From the NCBI GenBank assembly GCA_900696645.1, contig CAADGV010000007.1, positions 332,971 through 396,970 of the forward strand: a stretch of 64,000 nucleotides of DNA, read 5' to 3'. The position numbers and the translations under genes were made by a program. The stretch's first letter is position 1. Every line of letters starts with the position of its first letter. The notes beneath the pieces were generated by a model. The model worked only from the letters and a program-made list of their open reading frames with translations. It did not search any database and had not been told where the DNA came from. This document shows, one piece after another, positions 7,931 to 18,159 of the stretch. The stretch comes from an uncultured Chlorobiota bacterium. GTDB taxonomy: Bacteria > Bacteroidota > Ignavibacteria > UBA10030 > UBA6906.

Positions 7931-9685
7931 TCAAATAAACCCGGCTCCTCTTCGTTGAATTCCGAGTTTTTTCATTCTACTCCTCAGCGTAGAGGCGTTC
8001 ATTTTCAAGCGTATGGCTGCGCCATTCTTTCCTTCAATTACGCCATCGGATTCACGGAGAACCTGCAGGATGTGCTCACGTTCGACATCTTCAAGCGCTG
8101 AAGGCTTTCGACCGATGCCTTTCAGTCCGAACTCGCTCAAGTCGATATCGTGCAACTGTCCTCCCTCACACAAAATGATTGCCCGTTCGAGCGTGGCTGC
8201 GAGTTCCCGCACATTGCCGGGCCAATCGTATTGGATCATCCTTTCGAGCGTATCCGGATGAAGACCCTCAATACGTTTGTGCATACGTAGCGAGAATTTC
8301 CGTATGAAATAGTCCGCAAGGAATGGTATGTCATCCCTGCGCTCACGCAGCGGGGGAATACGTAACGGAAAAACTCTAAGTCGGAAATAGAGGTCGCTGC
8401 GAAAGGCGCCCAGTTGTACCTGCTCTTCGAGGTTGCGGTTTGATGCGGCCACGACGCGAACATTTGTTCGTATTGATTCCGTTCCTCCTACTCGTTCAAA
8501 CTCTCTTTCCTGCAGAACCCTGAGAAGCTTGACTTGCGTCTCAAGAGGAAGCTCGCCAATTTCATCGAGAAAGATCGTCCCTTCGTTTGCGAATTCGAAC
8601 CGACCTACTTTTCGGGCGAAGGCCCCTGTGAATGCTCCCTTTTCATGACCGAACAACTCGCTTTCCACCAATCCGGCGGGCAAGGCGGCACAATTCACTT
8701 TGACGAGGACGTTCTTTTTTCTGCTGCTCAAATTATGGATTGCCCGTGCAAAAAGTTCCTTACCTGTTCCCGTTTCACCTTCAAGCAACACGGTTGAATC
8801 TGTAGCGGCCACCTTCTCGATTTGCCTGAACAACTTCTTCATCACCGGCGCTGTTCCGATGATTTCTTCGAAGTTATGCTCAGCCTGAATTTCCTCGTTC
8901 AAATACAGATTTGTGGATCGGAGCTTGTTGATTTCCGCTTCGGCGTTTTTTCGTTCACGCAGGTCTCTGCCGAGGAAAATCGATTCTTCAACGGGGCCTT
9001 CATGTCTCATGAAGGAACGCGAGAATGCAACCGGGATTCGGGAACCCTGTTTTGTTGTGCAGGTTAGCTCCGCGTTCGTCAGGTTGCTGTCGGAGGGCAA
9101 GAGTTCTTGTGTACCGATGATTGTCTGAATCGAACGCCCGATCAATTCCCCTTTGTGGTACCCGAACAGATCTGTTGCGGCCCTGTTGACGGTTCGGATG
9201 ATTCCGTCGTTAGTGGTTACGAACAATGCATCCGCCAACGAATCAATAATTCTCTCGAAGTACGTTTTTGCCGCGGTAATGCTCTGAAGCAGGAGCTTTG
9301 CTTCGTTAGATTGCTGAACGAGTTGTTGCTCGATGCGGAGTCGTTCGCTGACATCCTCCAGAAGAACGATACCGTGGAGTGTGTCTCCCGTCCGTGTCGT
9401 TTCAATTGAGAGATCAATTCCCGCCGGGGTGTCATCCATACGGCTTCTCGAAATGTTACGTACGAGTATCGGATTTGAAGATCCTCGCAGCATACTGAGC
9501 ATGTCGTTCTCAAAGCCTGCGAGTTCCGGGAACGCCAGACGGATATCCCCGCCCATTGCGACAGCGTCACGGTCGTCGGCGTATCGCGCAGCATCGGCGG
9601 AGAAGGAGGCGATTCGAAATGAATCATCGAAGCAAACGTATTCCACAGCCTTGCGGTGGAACAGGGGAAGGGTTAAGAATTCCAT
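7931..9685 (-). CDS. Sigma-54-dependent activator with PAS domains
   Basis: The 584-residue protein has a PAS-like N-terminal domain (about 15-115), a second PAS domain (about 140-248), a AAA+ sigma-54 interaction domain (about 270-495) and a Fis-type DNA-binding C-terminus (about 530-580). The ATPase core is complete: Walker A GETGTGKE (303-310), the sigma-54 contact loop GAFTGA (350-355), Walker B IFLDEIGE and the WPGNVREL sensor. There is no receiver domain, so activation is probably by ligand or protein binding at the PAS domains. The gene starts 2 bp after the stop of the Ras-like GTPase, so it is very likely in one operon with it; the GTPase or its membrane partner may feed signals to it (inference). 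Confidence 0.9.
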   Translation of the reverse strand: MEFLTLPLFHRKAVEYVCFDDSFRIASFSADAARYADDRDAVAMGGDIRLAFPELAGFENDMLSMLRGSSNPILVRNISRSRMDDTPAGIDLSIETTRTGDTLHGIVLLEDVSERLRIEQQLVQQSNEAKLLLQSITAAKTYFERIIDSLADALFVTTNDGIIRTVNRAATDLFGYHKGELIGRSIQTIIGTQELLPSDSNLTNAELTCTTKQGSRIPVAFSRSFMRHEGPVEESIFLGRDLRERKNAEAEINKLRSTNLYLNEEIQAEHNFEEIIGTAPVMKKLFRQIEKVAATDSTVLLEGETGTGKELFARAIHNLSSRKKNVLVKVNCAALPAGLVESELFGHEKGAFTGAFARKVGRFEFANEGTIFLDEIGELPLETQVKLLRVLQEREFERVGGTESIRTNVRVVAASNRNLEEQVQLGAFRSDLYFRLRVFPLRIPPLRERRDDIPFLADYFIRKFSLRMHKRIEGLHPDTLERMIQYDWPGNVRELAATLERAIILCEGGQLHDIDLSEFGLKGIGRKPSALEDVEREHILQVLRESDGVIEGKNGAAIRLKMNASTLRSRMKKLGIQRRGAGFI

Positions 9686-9687
9686 TG

Positions 9688-10215
9688 TCAGGGGTCAACC
9701 AATTTCCGACATAACACGCCAAACAAATGCTCAATATGCTCACCGCTCTTTGCCGAGGTTACTATCGAGTCCAAAACCCGATCATGTCCTTCAAAAGATA
9801 GTGGCGAAACGAATGACCGAGGGCCGGCCATCAGATCGGATTTATTGTACGAGACAACAAGAAAGCCGTTTGGATTAATTCTCAGGAATGCGGTGATATG
9901 GGTCTTGATATTTGCTATTGTATCCTGCCGCGTAACATCCCCAACGACGATGGCACCGGCTGCGCCTTTCAGATACGATTCGTTTGTTGACGCGAGGAGC
10001 GTGCTTCCTTCAAGATCCCAGAGAATCACCTGAGCGCGCAGAAGCTCGCCTGTCTTGCGCGAAGTCATCTCAATGTGTTTTCGGGAAATCTTGACGCCAA
10101 CGGTCGAAAGGTACTCGTCGCTGAATTGAGCGTCAACATACCGGCGAACGAGGCTTGTTTTGCCGACGGCGAAATCTCCAAGCAGGCATACTTTCTTGAA
10201 GTGCGTGTTATTCAC
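9688..10215 (-). CDS. Ras-like small GTPase (prokaryotic Rab/Rup type)
   Basis: From the GTG at 10215 the protein is 175 residues and holds all five G motifs: P-loop GDFAVGKTS, the switch I threonine in STVGVK, switch II WDLEGS, base-recognition NKSD and TSAKSG. The residue matching the catalytic Gln61 of Ras is Ser, as in many bacterial members that rely on partners for hydrolysis. The GTG lies in the sequence GTGAATAA, overlapping the stop of the upstream roadblock/OmpA gene by 8 bp, a hallmark of translational coupling. An ATG upstream at 10293 would add residues lacking G-domain similarity. The family includes MglA-like and Rup GTPases, most uncharacterised, often paired with roadblock proteins. 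Confidence 0.88.
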   Translation of the reverse strand: MNNTHFKKVCLLGDFAVGKTSLVRRYVDAQFSDEYLSTVGVKISRKHIEMTSRKTGELLRAQVILWDLEGSTLLASTNESYLKGAAGAIVVGDVTRQDTIANIKTHITAFLRINPNGFLVVSYNKSDLMAGPRSFVSPLSFEGHDRVLDSIVTSAKSGEHIEHLFGVLCRKLVDP

Positions 10216-12118
10216 GTCGGGTGCCTCGCGGTTCAAACAGTTCAAACCGAACCGTCCGGTTCTCGGAACTTCTGGTATCGGCAGCATCAACAAATCCGCT
10301 CCCGCCCGCAGCTACAAGACGAGTACTGTCAATACCCATCGCAGTCAGCGCTTCTTTGACGGACCGGGCACGTGACGTTGAAAGGACACTGTTGATTCTT
10401 CTCGATCCTGAACCATCCGCGTATCCGATAATTCTGAGATGGTGTTGCGGATACTGTTCCATGATACTTTTGATTACTTCTAACTTCGTTCGTTCGGCGT
10501 CGGGCAACGAAGCGTCACCGAGATCAAAATATACTTTAGTTGCCAGCTCTCTTGGGGCTGGCGGGGTCAATTTGTGAATAATCCGATTGACGCCGGGAAG
10601 TTGTTCAAACGTTCCCGCAATGCGATGAACGAGAGATTGATCGGTGGCGGTACCGGTGATCGTCAATGTGCCGTCTTCATCGAATGTGGTAAGAATATCC
10701 ACTCCCTCAATCGCATTCAGCGCCGCGGCAATGCGTTGCGCTTCCGAAGCGGTTACTGTTAGGAACGAAGGGCTTGCGCCAACAGCAAGTTGATCGTTAA
10801 TGACAGCCGAAGGTATAACGTCTTTTGTTGCTTCGAGCACACGGATACGAAGTAACTCATTGGGGACTGTTCCCCGCAAAGCAATGTTGTCGCCCTCCGC
10901 AGTGACGCTGATCTGACGCTCAACAATACCCCCGGCCGCAACAATGCGCGATGAAACGTTCTGCTCGGTTTCTCTGTTGTTCCGTTCCTTGTACCAATAC
11001 CAGACGAAGGGAGTTGCAACCAGGATGGAGAGAATCACGCCGAAGGCGAATAGAAGCTTTGCAACGGAGGGGCTCTTCCTTTTCGGTTCGGCCTGCTCGA
11101 TCAACCCCCGGATTGTTTGCTGAACGTAAGCCGGAACAGATGCCGGATGTCCATCATACTGCGCAATCACCTTGTCGTGTTCTGATACAATCTGCTCAAG
11201 TGCATGTCGCATCTGCGAAACAAATGTCTGTTGAAGCGGGCCCTCAGTCACCACTGCGAGATAGCAGTGTCCGGCAACCTCAAGCATGATATGCGATGTG
11301 CCGTACTCGATTGTGTCGAGTTCCGAAACCGTTCCTGAACGGGCAATCCACTCATTCACGAAACTCCGTATGGCTGTCAACATGCCCGACACCATCTCTG
11401 AATCAATACGATGTGCGAGCGGATTATGCGCTTCAGCAATCAACAAGCCGGAGTCTTTGTGAATAAGAAACACCGCATTCACGCGAAAGGGGAGCGATTC
11501 CTGCAAAAGTAGTTCGGCTTCTGAAACCCCGGAAAGTCTTGACTTCACCTTCCGAATGAGACCCCTGAAGGAAAAAGTCTGTTCGACTTTCCTGTTCACG
11601 TTGTCCGCCAGTTGTTTCAGCGCCTCGGACATGTATTTCGCAATTGTTGATCCTATGATCGGGTAGAGAGCATCGACCATGGAATCCCGCTGTGCACGGA
11701 CCTGCTCGCGGATTGCCGCGCCCATAAGCGGACTAAGATCTTCCGCAACCTCTTCGGGGAACCTTTCGTGTTGTTCCCGCAACGCCTTTGCTACCGAAGG
11801 GGCCAGCGCGAACACAACGGCCCGCTTGTCTTGCTGCGTTCGTTCATGAAAGGTCTTGTCAATAATGGGGGCAAGCGCTACAGCAATTTCCTGGGCGGCT
11901 GATTCTGTTTTCGTCCTCAAGACATCTGAAATGATGGGAACCAGCAGAGCCTTCAACTCGGCGGGAGAATGGATCTCGTCATGCAGGCGATGCACAATTG
12001 AACGCAGATCGTCGACGGCGGCGCTGGTGGGTGCAGTAATCAAATCACGTAACTGCCCCAGGGCATCAGGCGTGCGCTGTTCGGCGATGGAAGCGGACGT
12101 GAGTAGGGGATCAGGCAT
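10208..12118 (-). CDS. Roadblock-like / BON / OmpA membrane protein
   Basis: The 636-residue protein can be divided by eye into: an all-helical N-terminal region with four spaced repeats of the form LxPxIxxxI (about 55-165); a roadblock/LC7-like domain (about 205-310, with VFLIHKDSGLLIAE and VSGMLTAIRSFVNEW); one membrane helix (about 353-376); two BON-like domains (about 385-447 and 455-517, the second with DGTLTITGTA and LPGVNRII); and an OmpA C-terminal domain (about 525-632, IIGYADGSGS, LSTSRARSVKEAL). So the N-terminal half is cytosolic and the C-terminal half should reach peptidoglycan. Roadblock domains bind small GTPases; the next gene encodes one and overlaps by 8 bp. I recall similar uncharacterised proteins in cyanobacteria. 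Domain limits for roadblock and BON need profile confirmation. Confidence 0.8.
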   Translation of the reverse strand: MPDPLLTSASIAEQRTPDALGQLRDLITAPTSAAVDDLRSIVHRLHDEIHSPAELKALLVPIISDVLRTKTESAAQEIAVALAPIIDKTFHERTQQDKRAVVFALAPSVAKALREQHERFPEEVAEDLSPLMGAAIREQVRAQRDSMVDALYPIIGSTIAKYMSEALKQLADNVNRKVEQTFSFRGLIRKVKSRLSGVSEAELLLQESLPFRVNAVFLIHKDSGLLIAEAHNPLAHRIDSEMVSGMLTAIRSFVNEWIARSGTVSELDTIEYGTSHIMLEVAGHCYLAVVTEGPLQQTFVSQMRHALEQIVSEHDKVIAQYDGHPASVPAYVQQTIRGLIEQAEPKRKSPSVAKLLFAFGVILSILVATPFVWYWYKERNNRETEQNVSSRIVAAGGIVERQISVTAEGDNIALRGTVPNELLRIRVLEATKDVIPSAVINDQLAVGASPSFLTVTASEAQRIAAALNAIEGVDILTTFDEDGTLTITGTATDQSLVHRIAGTFEQLPGVNRIIHKLTPPAPRELATKVYFDLGDASLPDAERTKLEVIKSIMEQYPQHHLRIIGYADGSGSRRINSVLSTSRARSVKEALTAMGIDSTRLVAAGGSGFVDAADTRSSENRTVRFELFEPRGTRRE

Positions 12119-12131
12119 CGACGACAGAGCC

Positions 12132-12575
12132 CTACGTTTTTTGTTGTTGAATGTGTGCCGCGAGAGTATTCAGCAAGTCTCCCAACTCCTTTCGCGAGAC
12201 CTTATCTGACGACAATTCGTTCGCCGTCGTTTTCAGCATCTGTTCAATCGAAGATGACTTTTCTGACGCAGTATGAAGTGTGGCAGTAATAGCTTTATCA
12301 AGTCGTTCCGCCGTCGCAACAATCTCCTTGTTCAAAGAGGCGTTATCGTGTAACGTACTTTCCTTGAGTGATGTTAACTTCTTGTCCAGCGAGTCAATGC
12401 CGGATCGCAGTTCGTCGACATGACGCGCAACGAGTGAGTTCAGCTCGTGCAACTCGGACTGAAGCTGTTCCAGCTTGCTTTCGAGCTCACGCTTCTGGGG
12501 GCCAAAGATAATGTCCCGAATCTGATCAAGATGTTCGGGCGAATTCTCCGGCTGTCCATTTGGATTTTTGGGCAT
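12132..12575 (-). CDS. Coiled-coil protein of the GTPase operon
   Basis: This 147-residue, highly charged protein is almost entirely helical with heptad-like spacing from about residue 28 to 125 (KRELESKLEQLQSELHELN, then LDKKLTSLKES). There is no signal peptide or membrane segment. The start at 12575 has AAGGA upstream. It is the first gene of the tight cluster and ends 13 bp before the roadblock/OmpA gene. No family was recognised; by position it could be a scaffold or effector of the GTPase module (inference). Confidence 0.75.
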   Translation of the reverse strand: MPKNPNGQPENSPEHLDQIRDIIFGPQKRELESKLEQLQSELHELNSLVARHVDELRSGIDSLDKKLTSLKESTLHDNASLNKEIVATAERLDKAITATLHTASEKSSSIEQMLKTTANELSSDKVSRKELGDLLNTLAAHIQQQKT

Positions 12576-12641
12576 ATGATTTTTCCTTACCGAGTGTGGA
12601 TGTCGGTGGTTGTGTATGCGTGTTGTGAGCTATCAGTTGAG

Positions 12642-14240
12642 TTACGATCGTTCCTTCATGAACGATGTAACAATACGGTCGATTTCTTCCGCTGAAATTC
12701 CGGAGCCATACTCCGGCGGTTTTAAGTACTTATTCGGAGCAGCGGGCTCTTCCTTTTGCCATACAGGAGTGTTGCCTGCCTTCATGATAATGCGCTTGTC
12801 AATCTCATCCATCCACGATGCTGGAATAGTATGCGGGAGAGATTGTTGCGGTCTTGCAGGTGCCGCGTACTTTACTTCATCGGGATTGATGGGATGAGTT
12901 TCGAAGGCGAGTCGCTTGATATTCATGAGGTGTCGGGCCGTCACATTTTCCGAAATAATGGAGCCGCCCCATGTTCCGGGGCCGAGCGTCATGGAAGGAT
13001 CGAGTCCGTTAGTGTAGCCAACCGCCCCTAACGCGGCCTGCGTGTTGACGAGGATGCGCATCGCAGGTTTCTCGAGCGCAAACTTCATGATGATGTCATG
13101 ATCCTTCGAGTGAATCACAAGCGTGTGGCCGATACCGCCGAACTCAAGCAACTCAATGCAACGATGACACGCGTTGCGCCACCCATCTTCCGTATAGAAG
13201 GAAAGCACAGGCGAAAGCTTCTCTCGTGAAAGAGGATATTCACGCCCAACTCCCTGCAACTCGGCGATCAGCACAGTCGTGTTTGCCGGAACATTGATGC
13301 CTGCTTTCTGCGCAATGAACACAGGCGATTTTCCGACCATGTCGGGATTGAGGGTGCCACGCTCGCTGAACATGAGCCGGGCAAGGCGATCCTTTTCTTC
13401 CCCTGCAACGAAATATGCGCCCCGCTTCTTGCATTCCTCGACGACGGCATTCTTGATCGGGGCGTCGCACACAAGGGCGGACTCGGTTGAGCAGAGCACG
13501 CCGAAATCGAATTGCTTGCCTGAAATAATGTCGGCGACTGCCTTCTTGATATTGGCGGTTCTTTCGATGAATGCAGGCACGTTGCCCGACCCGACTCCGA
13601 ACGCCGGCTTGCCTGAACTGTAGGCTGCTTTCACCATCTGGTTGCTGCCGGTTGCGAGAATCACAGCCGTGAGTTTGTGACGCATGAGTTCATTGGTGCC
13701 CTCAATAGCAGGAGTTCCGAGGCATGCAATGAGATGCCTCGGCGCGCCGGCCCGTTCTGCCGCATCGCGCACGACATTGATTGCTTCATTTGTGCAATGC
13801 GCGGCCCGCGGATGGGGACTCGCAACACAGGCATTTCTCGATTTGACGGAGATGATGGCCTTGAACATAGCCGTTGAAGTCGGATTGGTTGAAGGGATAA
13901 GCGCTGCTACAACGCCCATCGGTTCGGCAATCTTGTAGATTTTCTTCGCTTCATCAATCTCGACGACACCGACAGTTTTCAAATCTTTGATGGATTCCCA
14001 CACGCGCTTCGTGGCGAATTCATTCTTCTTCTGCTTGTCTTCGGGCTTGCCGAATCCTGTCTCATCAGAAGCCATCCGACCGAGCCGCGCTGCTTCGGAG
14101 AAGCCGGCATCCGCCATCGCCTTCACGATCTTGTCGACTTGTTCTTGGGAGTAGTTTTTGAATTCAAGCTGCGCCGCTTTGGCTTTCACCAACGCGTCAC
14201 GGACTTCCTGAATTGATGTTAGATCTTTGTCGAAGGGCAT
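12642..14240 (-). CDS. CoA-acylating aldehyde dehydrogenase
   Basis: The 532-residue protein matches the acetylating aldehyde dehydrogenase branch (AdhE N-domain, EutE, PduP, SauS types), which turns an aldehyde, NAD and CoA into acyl-CoA. Visible motifs are the cofactor region [35 protein letters not shown], and the catalytic Cys in FGVLCSTES. The C-terminal end ([21 protein letters not shown]) is typical. It is longer than EutE (about 467) because of an extra C-terminal segment of about 65 residues. No microcompartment shell or alcohol dehydrogenase gene is nearby. The gene follows a small outer-membrane protein gene by 9 bp. The native aldehyde is not known. Confidence 0.85.
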   Translation of the reverse strand: MPFDKDLTSIQEVRDALVKAKAAQLEFKNYSQEQVDKIVKAMADAGFSEAARLGRMASDETGFGKPEDKQKKNEFATKRVWESIKDLKTVGVVEIDEAKKIYKIAEPMGVVAALIPSTNPTSTAMFKAIISVKSRNACVASPHPRAAHCTNEAINVVRDAAERAGAPRHLIACLGTPAIEGTNELMRHKLTAVILATGSNQMVKAAYSSGKPAFGVGSGNVPAFIERTANIKKAVADIISGKQFDFGVLCSTESALVCDAPIKNAVVEECKKRGAYFVAGEEKDRLARLMFSERGTLNPDMVGKSPVFIAQKAGINVPANTTVLIAELQGVGREYPLSREKLSPVLSFYTEDGWRNACHRCIELLEFGGIGHTLVIHSKDHDIIMKFALEKPAMRILVNTQAALGAVGYTNGLDPSMTLGPGTWGGSIISENVTARHLMNIKRLAFETHPINPDEVKYAAPARPQQSLPHTIPASWMDEIDKRIIMKAGNTPVWQKEEPAAPNKYLKPPEYGSGISAEEIDRIVTSFMKERS

Positions 14241-14249
14241 AACATCTCC

Positions 14250-15005
14250 TTAGAAAACGTAGCAAAAACTGAAAAACGGGAGCCGCGAGAATGCTGTTCC
14301 GGTTTCATTGAAAGCGATAGGCCAGCCAATATCAAAAACCGATTTCGGAGTGCACACACGTATTCCCACAATCGCAACGTTTCCTGATATCCCGCGGTTG
14401 CTCAGTGTGGTGAGTATTTCCCCCAACAACTTCATCCCGCCTCCGTTCTCATTTCGACTCAAAACCATGTCTGTCCCGACTTGAATGTAGGTCGGGAAAG
14501 GTGCCCGTTCATAACTGCTTGCCGGCGAGGCGAGATAAGCGATATTCAGATGAACACCGCCGAAGCTTCCGCCAACGGAAGCTGCGATGTTGAATGAAAC
14601 AACGTGTTCATCGTACCGTGATGATATGCCGAATAATTCATCGGAAAAACCGACATCTGCGCCGATAGCTATTCCCTTAAGTGCTCCGCTGGGTTTGAGG
14701 ATTTGGACTTTTGTGCCGACCGACCAGTAGCGGGCGGAGCCTCGTGTGAACGTTGTTAAATACGACAGATTGAAATGGATGAAATCAGCCGGCGCGTAGC
14801 CTGCCTGCAAAAGGAAAATTATAAAATCGCCGACCGAGACTTTTCCTTCCGGCTTGGTTCGTCCTGTTGACATGGCAAACAATCGGTTTTGTCCGGGATC
14901 GTACACTTCATTGAGAGAAGATGTGTTATCTTCGTTCTGTGCCAATCCATCGGTTGCGGCAAAGGTGAAACAAGTAACAACCAGTACTACGTTTGCCTGT
15001 TTCAT
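14250..15005 (-). CDS. Predicted outer-membrane beta-barrel protein
   Basis: The 251-residue protein has a signal peptide (about 1-22, ending TDGLAQ) and then a run of amphipathic strands rich in Gly, Ser and aromatics ([34 protein letters not shown]), with an aromatic C-terminal end (FFSFCYVF). No family was recognised. The start codon overlaps the ruvB stop by 4 bp (ATGA), so it is translationally coupled to the ruv genes, probably by chance of genome compaction. Confidence 0.65.
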   Translation of the reverse strand: MKQANVVLVVTCFTFAATDGLAQNEDNTSSLNEVYDPGQNRLFAMSTGRTKPEGKVSVGDFIIFLLQAGYAPADFIHFNLSYLTTFTRGSARYWSVGTKVQILKPSGALKGIAIGADVGFSDELFGISSRYDEHVVSFNIAASVGGSFGGVHLNIAYLASPASSYERAPFPTYIQVGTDMVLSRNENGGGMKLLGEILTTLSNRGISGNVAIVGIRVCTPKSVFDIGWPIAFNETGTAFSRLPFFSFCYVF

Positions 15006-16045
15006 GAGAATAGAGTCGGCTGATTATCTCCCTTCCCCGGTTTCAACTTGAAATGCCTGTATGCCAATTCGGTCGCCTCGCGTCCCCGCGGCGTTCGCTT
15101 GATGAATCCTTCCTGAATCAAATACGGCTCGTACACTTCTTCGATGGTTCCCGGCTCTTCGCCGACTGCAACACCGATTGTGTTCACGCCGACCGGACCC
15201 CCGTTGTATTTCTCAATCAAACACAAAATAATCCGCTTGTCCATTTCATCGAGGCCGTGTTCATCCACCTCAAGAGCTTTGAGGGAATAATCGGCGACTT
15301 CTTTTGAGATGATGCCGTGCGCATGCGAGAGCTTCTTCTCGGCCTGTGCAAAATCCCGGCAGCGTCGCAACAAGCGGTTTGCGATGCGGGGAGTTCCTCG
15401 TGATCGGCTGGCGATTTCCCGAGCGCCTTCTTGTTCGATCTTGACTTCAAGAATTTTTGCCGAACGGAGGATGATGTCGAACAACGTTCCTGTGTCGTAA
15501 TAGTCGAGCCTGTTAGCAATGCCGAAGCGTGCCCGGAGCGGAGCCGTGAGCAAACCGGCACGCGTCGTTGCTCCGATGAGTGTGAATTTCGGCAGCGTGA
15601 GTTGAATGCTGCGAGCGCTCGGTCCCGAATCAATCATGATGTCAAGACGGAAATCTTCCATTGCCGAATAGAGGTACTCCTCGACGACAGCGTTCAACCG
15701 ATGAATCTCATCAATGAAAAGAACATCGCCTTCCTGCAGGTTGGTGAGAAGTCCGGCCAAATCGCCCGGCTTGTCCAGCACGGGTCCCGAAGTCATCTTC
15801 AGGTTGCTTCCCATCCGGTTGGCGATGATATGGGCAAGCGTTGTTTTGCCGAGGCCCGGCGGCCCGGTCAGCAGTACGTGGTCGAGAGCCTCACCGCGCT
15901 GCTTTGCGGCGTTAATGAAAACCTTGAGATTATCGGTTATCTTCTCTTGACCGAAGAATTCTTCAAAAGTAAGGGGCCGCAACGCCTGATCGAACTCGGC
16001 CTCGGCGGCAAAACGTTCGGGGGATGTGTAGTCGGATTTTGCCAT
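15002..16045 (-). CDS. ruvB: RuvB, Holliday-junction branch-migration ATPase
   Basis: RuvB is the hexameric motor that drives branch migration with RuvA. Visible motifs: [12 protein letters not shown] near the N-terminus, Walker [10 protein letters not shown], Walker [10 protein letters not shown], sensor I GATTRAG with LRARFG arginine finger, and the winged-helix end ([17 protein letters not shown]). From 16045 the length is 347 residues, as usual. An in-frame ATG at 16081 would add 12 residues; neither start has a strong ribosome site, so the start is tentative. The gene follows ruvA by 74 bp. Confidence 0.95.
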   Translation of the reverse strand: MAKSDYTSPERFAAEAEFDQALRPLTFEEFFGQEKITDNLKVFINAAKQRGEALDHVLLTGPPGLGKTTLAHIIANRMGSNLKMTSGPVLDKPGDLAGLLTNLQEGDVLFIDEIHRLNAVVEEYLYSAMEDFRLDIMIDSGPSARSIQLTLPKFTLIGATTRAGLLTAPLRARFGIANRLDYYDTGTLFDIILRSAKILEVKIEQEGAREIASRSRGTPRIANRLLRRCRDFAQAEKKLSHAHGIISKEVADYSLKALEVDEHGLDEMDKRIILCLIEKYNGGPVGVNTIGVAVGEEPGTIEEVYEPYLIQEGFIKRTPRGREATELAYRHFKLKPGKGDNQPTLFS

Positions 16046-16119
16046 CGGGGGTAATGTAAGAGAGAGTGCCGTGAAATACAACGGGGGATTGAAGAAAGAA
16101 CGAAAAGGCGAAAGAAACT

Positions 16120-16728
16120 CTACTTTGAGCTTGTGTAGCGAAGAGCCGTCTTGATAAGTTGTTCGACTGTCGTGTCCTTGCCGTTCATTTCGTTAATTGC
16201 AGCCCTCAAGGCGCTTTCGGCAAGTGAACGATTGAACCCCAATGACGCCAGAGCAAGCAACGCCTCAGAGCGAATGCTCGTTTGCGATGCCGACGAGGCA
16301 GGTGGAAGGGACGTGGGCATCTCCATCTTGCCGATCTTTTCTCTCAGTTCAACCACAAGACGTTCGGCAATCTTCCTTCCGATGCCGGGTATTCTTGTCA
16401 GGGCGAAATGATTTCCCTCGCTAATGTAGTTGGTGAGATCGGAGGCGGAGATTCCGGAGAGGATGCTCTGTGCCATCCTGGGCCCGATACCCGAAACTGA
16501 AATGAGAAGTTTGAAGAGGTTCCGTTCTTCTTCCGTGGTGAAGCCGTAGAGTTGCAGCGCATCTTCACGGACATGCAGATAGGTAAGAAGAGTTGCCACG
16601 CTTCCTGTTTCGCCGATCTTTTCAAAAGTAGAGAGAGGAATGCTGACCGCGTAGCCGACGCCGTTGACATCAACCAGCAATTCGGTTGGAGATTTTGAGA
16701 GAAGAGTTCCTCGAAGCGAAGCAATCAT
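16120..16728 (-). CDS. ruvA: RuvA, Holliday-junction recognition subunit
   Basis: The 202-residue protein has the RuvA order: N-terminal OB-fold ([20 protein letters not shown]), two helix-hairpin-helix motifs ([14 protein letters not shown] and [13 protein letters not shown]) and a C-terminal domain ([15 protein letters not shown]) that contacts RuvB. Its start overlaps the ruvC stop by 4 bp. It works with RuvB and RuvC in processing recombination junctions. Confidence 0.96.
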   Translation of the reverse strand: MIASLRGTLLSKSPTELLVDVNGVGYAVSIPLSTFEKIGETGSVATLLTYLHVREDALQLYGFTTEEERNLFKLLISVSGIGPRMAQSILSGISASDLTNYISEGNHFALTRIPGIGRKIAERLVVELREKIGKMEMPTSLPPASSASQTSIRSEALLALASLGFNRSLAESALRAAINEMNGKDTTVEQLIKTALRYTSSK

Positions 16729-17342
16729 GCACGTACCCGCTCTGGATGTGCAGCGATATAGGATTTCCAGTCCTTGTGCTTTGATGCCGGTGCCGTCATA
16801 CGCTGTGCATGACAGATGGCAATGGCAAGCGCATCGGATGTGTCGTGCAGCATTTTTGATTCCTTTACCCCGAGGAGAGACTTGACCATAAACTGAACCT
16901 GCTCCTTCGATGCGGCCCCGCTGCCGACGATTGCCCGCTTGACTTCGCGGGGCGAGTACTCGGTAGTCGGTATTTGTTTCTCGACGGCAGCGAGAATGGA
17001 AACGCCGCGGGCGTGCCCCAGTTTCAATGCGGATTGTGCATTCTTGCCGTAGAACGCCGACTCAATAGCGAATTCGTCGGGATGGTATTTCGCAATCACA
17101 GTGCAAAGTTCATTGTAGATCTTCTTCAAGCGCAAAGGCATTGCCGTGCCGCCGTTGTTGCTTATGCTGCCGCAGGCAAGAAAGCGTACTTCGTTGTTCC
17201 GTCGTGCCACCAAGCCGTATCCCGTTACCAACGTACCCGGATCTACACCGAGAACGATGAGTGATTCGGAGAGATTCTTGTTCAGGTCGCGGGAATTTTT
17301 CTTCCCTCCACCTGCACCGGCACGTCTGGAAATCCTACCCAT
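16725..17342 (-). CDS. ruvC: RuvC, Holliday-junction resolvase
   Basis: The 205-residue protein has the RNase H-like catalytic layout of RuvC: first acidic residue in LGVDPGTLVTGYG (D34), second in FAIESAFYGKN, then the C-terminal acidic pair in DTSDALAIAICH. It carries an N-terminal extension of about 28 basic/Gly-rich residues compared with the usual start just before the first strand. The annotated ATG overlaps the yebC stop (ATGGGTAG), which supports it, but a later alternative start is possible. Confidence 0.94.
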   Translation of the reverse strand: MGRISRRAGAGGGKKNSRDLNKNLSESLIVLGVDPGTLVTGYGLVARRNNEVRFLACGSISNNGGTAMPLRLKKIYNELCTVIAKYHPDEFAIESAFYGKNAQSALKLGHARGVSILAAVEKQIPTTEYSPREVKRAIVGSGAASKEQVQFMVKSLLGVKESKMLHDTSDALAIAICHAQRMTAPASKHKDWKSYIAAHPERVRA

Positions 17343-18096
17343 TCAGGGCTGCCATCTCCTTTTCGTCAATGTCAAAATTGGCGTAGACGTTTTGAACATC
17401 GTCATGTTCTTCAAGGGCTTCCATCAGTTTGAGGGTCTGCTCGGCTTCCTTTCCGGAGACCTTCGTATGGTTTTCGGGAACCATCTGAACAGATGCACTC
17501 TCGACGACGATCCCCTTGTCGTCTATTGCCTTTTTCACTGCTTCAAAAGCCTGCGGTGTTGTTGTTATGGTAAAGCCGCTTTCATCCGATTGCATGTCGT
17601 CGGCGCCGGCATCAAGGATGATCGCCAGCAAATCATCCTCGCTGACAGGCTTCGGCTGCCCGAGGCTCGGCACAACAATCTGCCCTTTCTTGTGAAACAT
17701 CCACGCAACGCTGCCGCTTGATCCCAAGTTGCCATTGTGGCGCGAGAATATGTGCCGCATTTCAGAAACCGTGCGCGTGCTGTTGTCGGTCACACATTCG
17801 ACGATAATGGCAACGCCGCCCGGCGCATATCCTTCGTACGTGACTTCCTCATACGACACGCCCGGCAGTTCACCGGTACCTTTCTGGATTGCGCGTTTGA
17901 TGTTGTCGGCAGGCATGTTGGCCGCCTTTGCCGTGTTGATGGCGAGTCGCAAACGGGGGTTGCCATCCGGGTTGCCGCCGCCATCGCGAGCCGCGATCGT
18001 GATTTCCTTGATGAGGCGCGTGAACAGACGACCTCGTGCTGCGTCTGTTGCGCCCTTCTTTCGCTTGATGGTTGACCATTTGGAGTGACCGGACAT
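17335..18096 (-). CDS. yebC: YebC/PmpR family protein
   Basis: The 253-residue protein starts MSGHSKWSTIKRKKGATDAA, the unmistakable YebC/TACO1 N-terminus, and continues with NMPADNIKRAIQKGTGE and YEGYAPGGVAIIVE. These proteins bind DNA as regulators in some bacteria, and more recent work links them to easing ribosome stalling at proline stretches. It heads the yebC-ruvC-ruvA-ruvB run, the classic gene order in many bacteria. A weak 7-bp inverted repeat (18129-18156) lies between it and the restriction gene. Confidence 0.95.
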   Translation of the reverse strand: MSGHSKWSTIKRKKGATDAARGRLFTRLIKEITIAARDGGGNPDGNPRLRLAINTAKAANMPADNIKRAIQKGTGELPGVSYEEVTYEGYAPGGVAIIVECVTDNSTRTVSEMRHIFSRHNGNLGSSGSVAWMFHKKGQIVVPSLGQPKPVSEDDLLAIILDAGADDMQSDESGFTITTTPQAFEAVKKAIDDKGIVVESASVQMVPENHTKVSGKEAEQTLKLMEALEEHDDVQNVYANFDIDEKEMAALNG

Positions 18097-18159
18097 GATG
18101 TAGCTCCTGTGTGTTTCTGCTCATTTTCTAACAGGGATTTTTACTTTTGCCTGTTATAG

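Noticed and set aside
18129-18156. 7-bp inverted repeat (TAACAGG / CCTGTTA) after the restriction gene as a terminator
   Set aside because: The stem is short, the loop is 14 bases and no T run follows; it may still weakly stop transcription.
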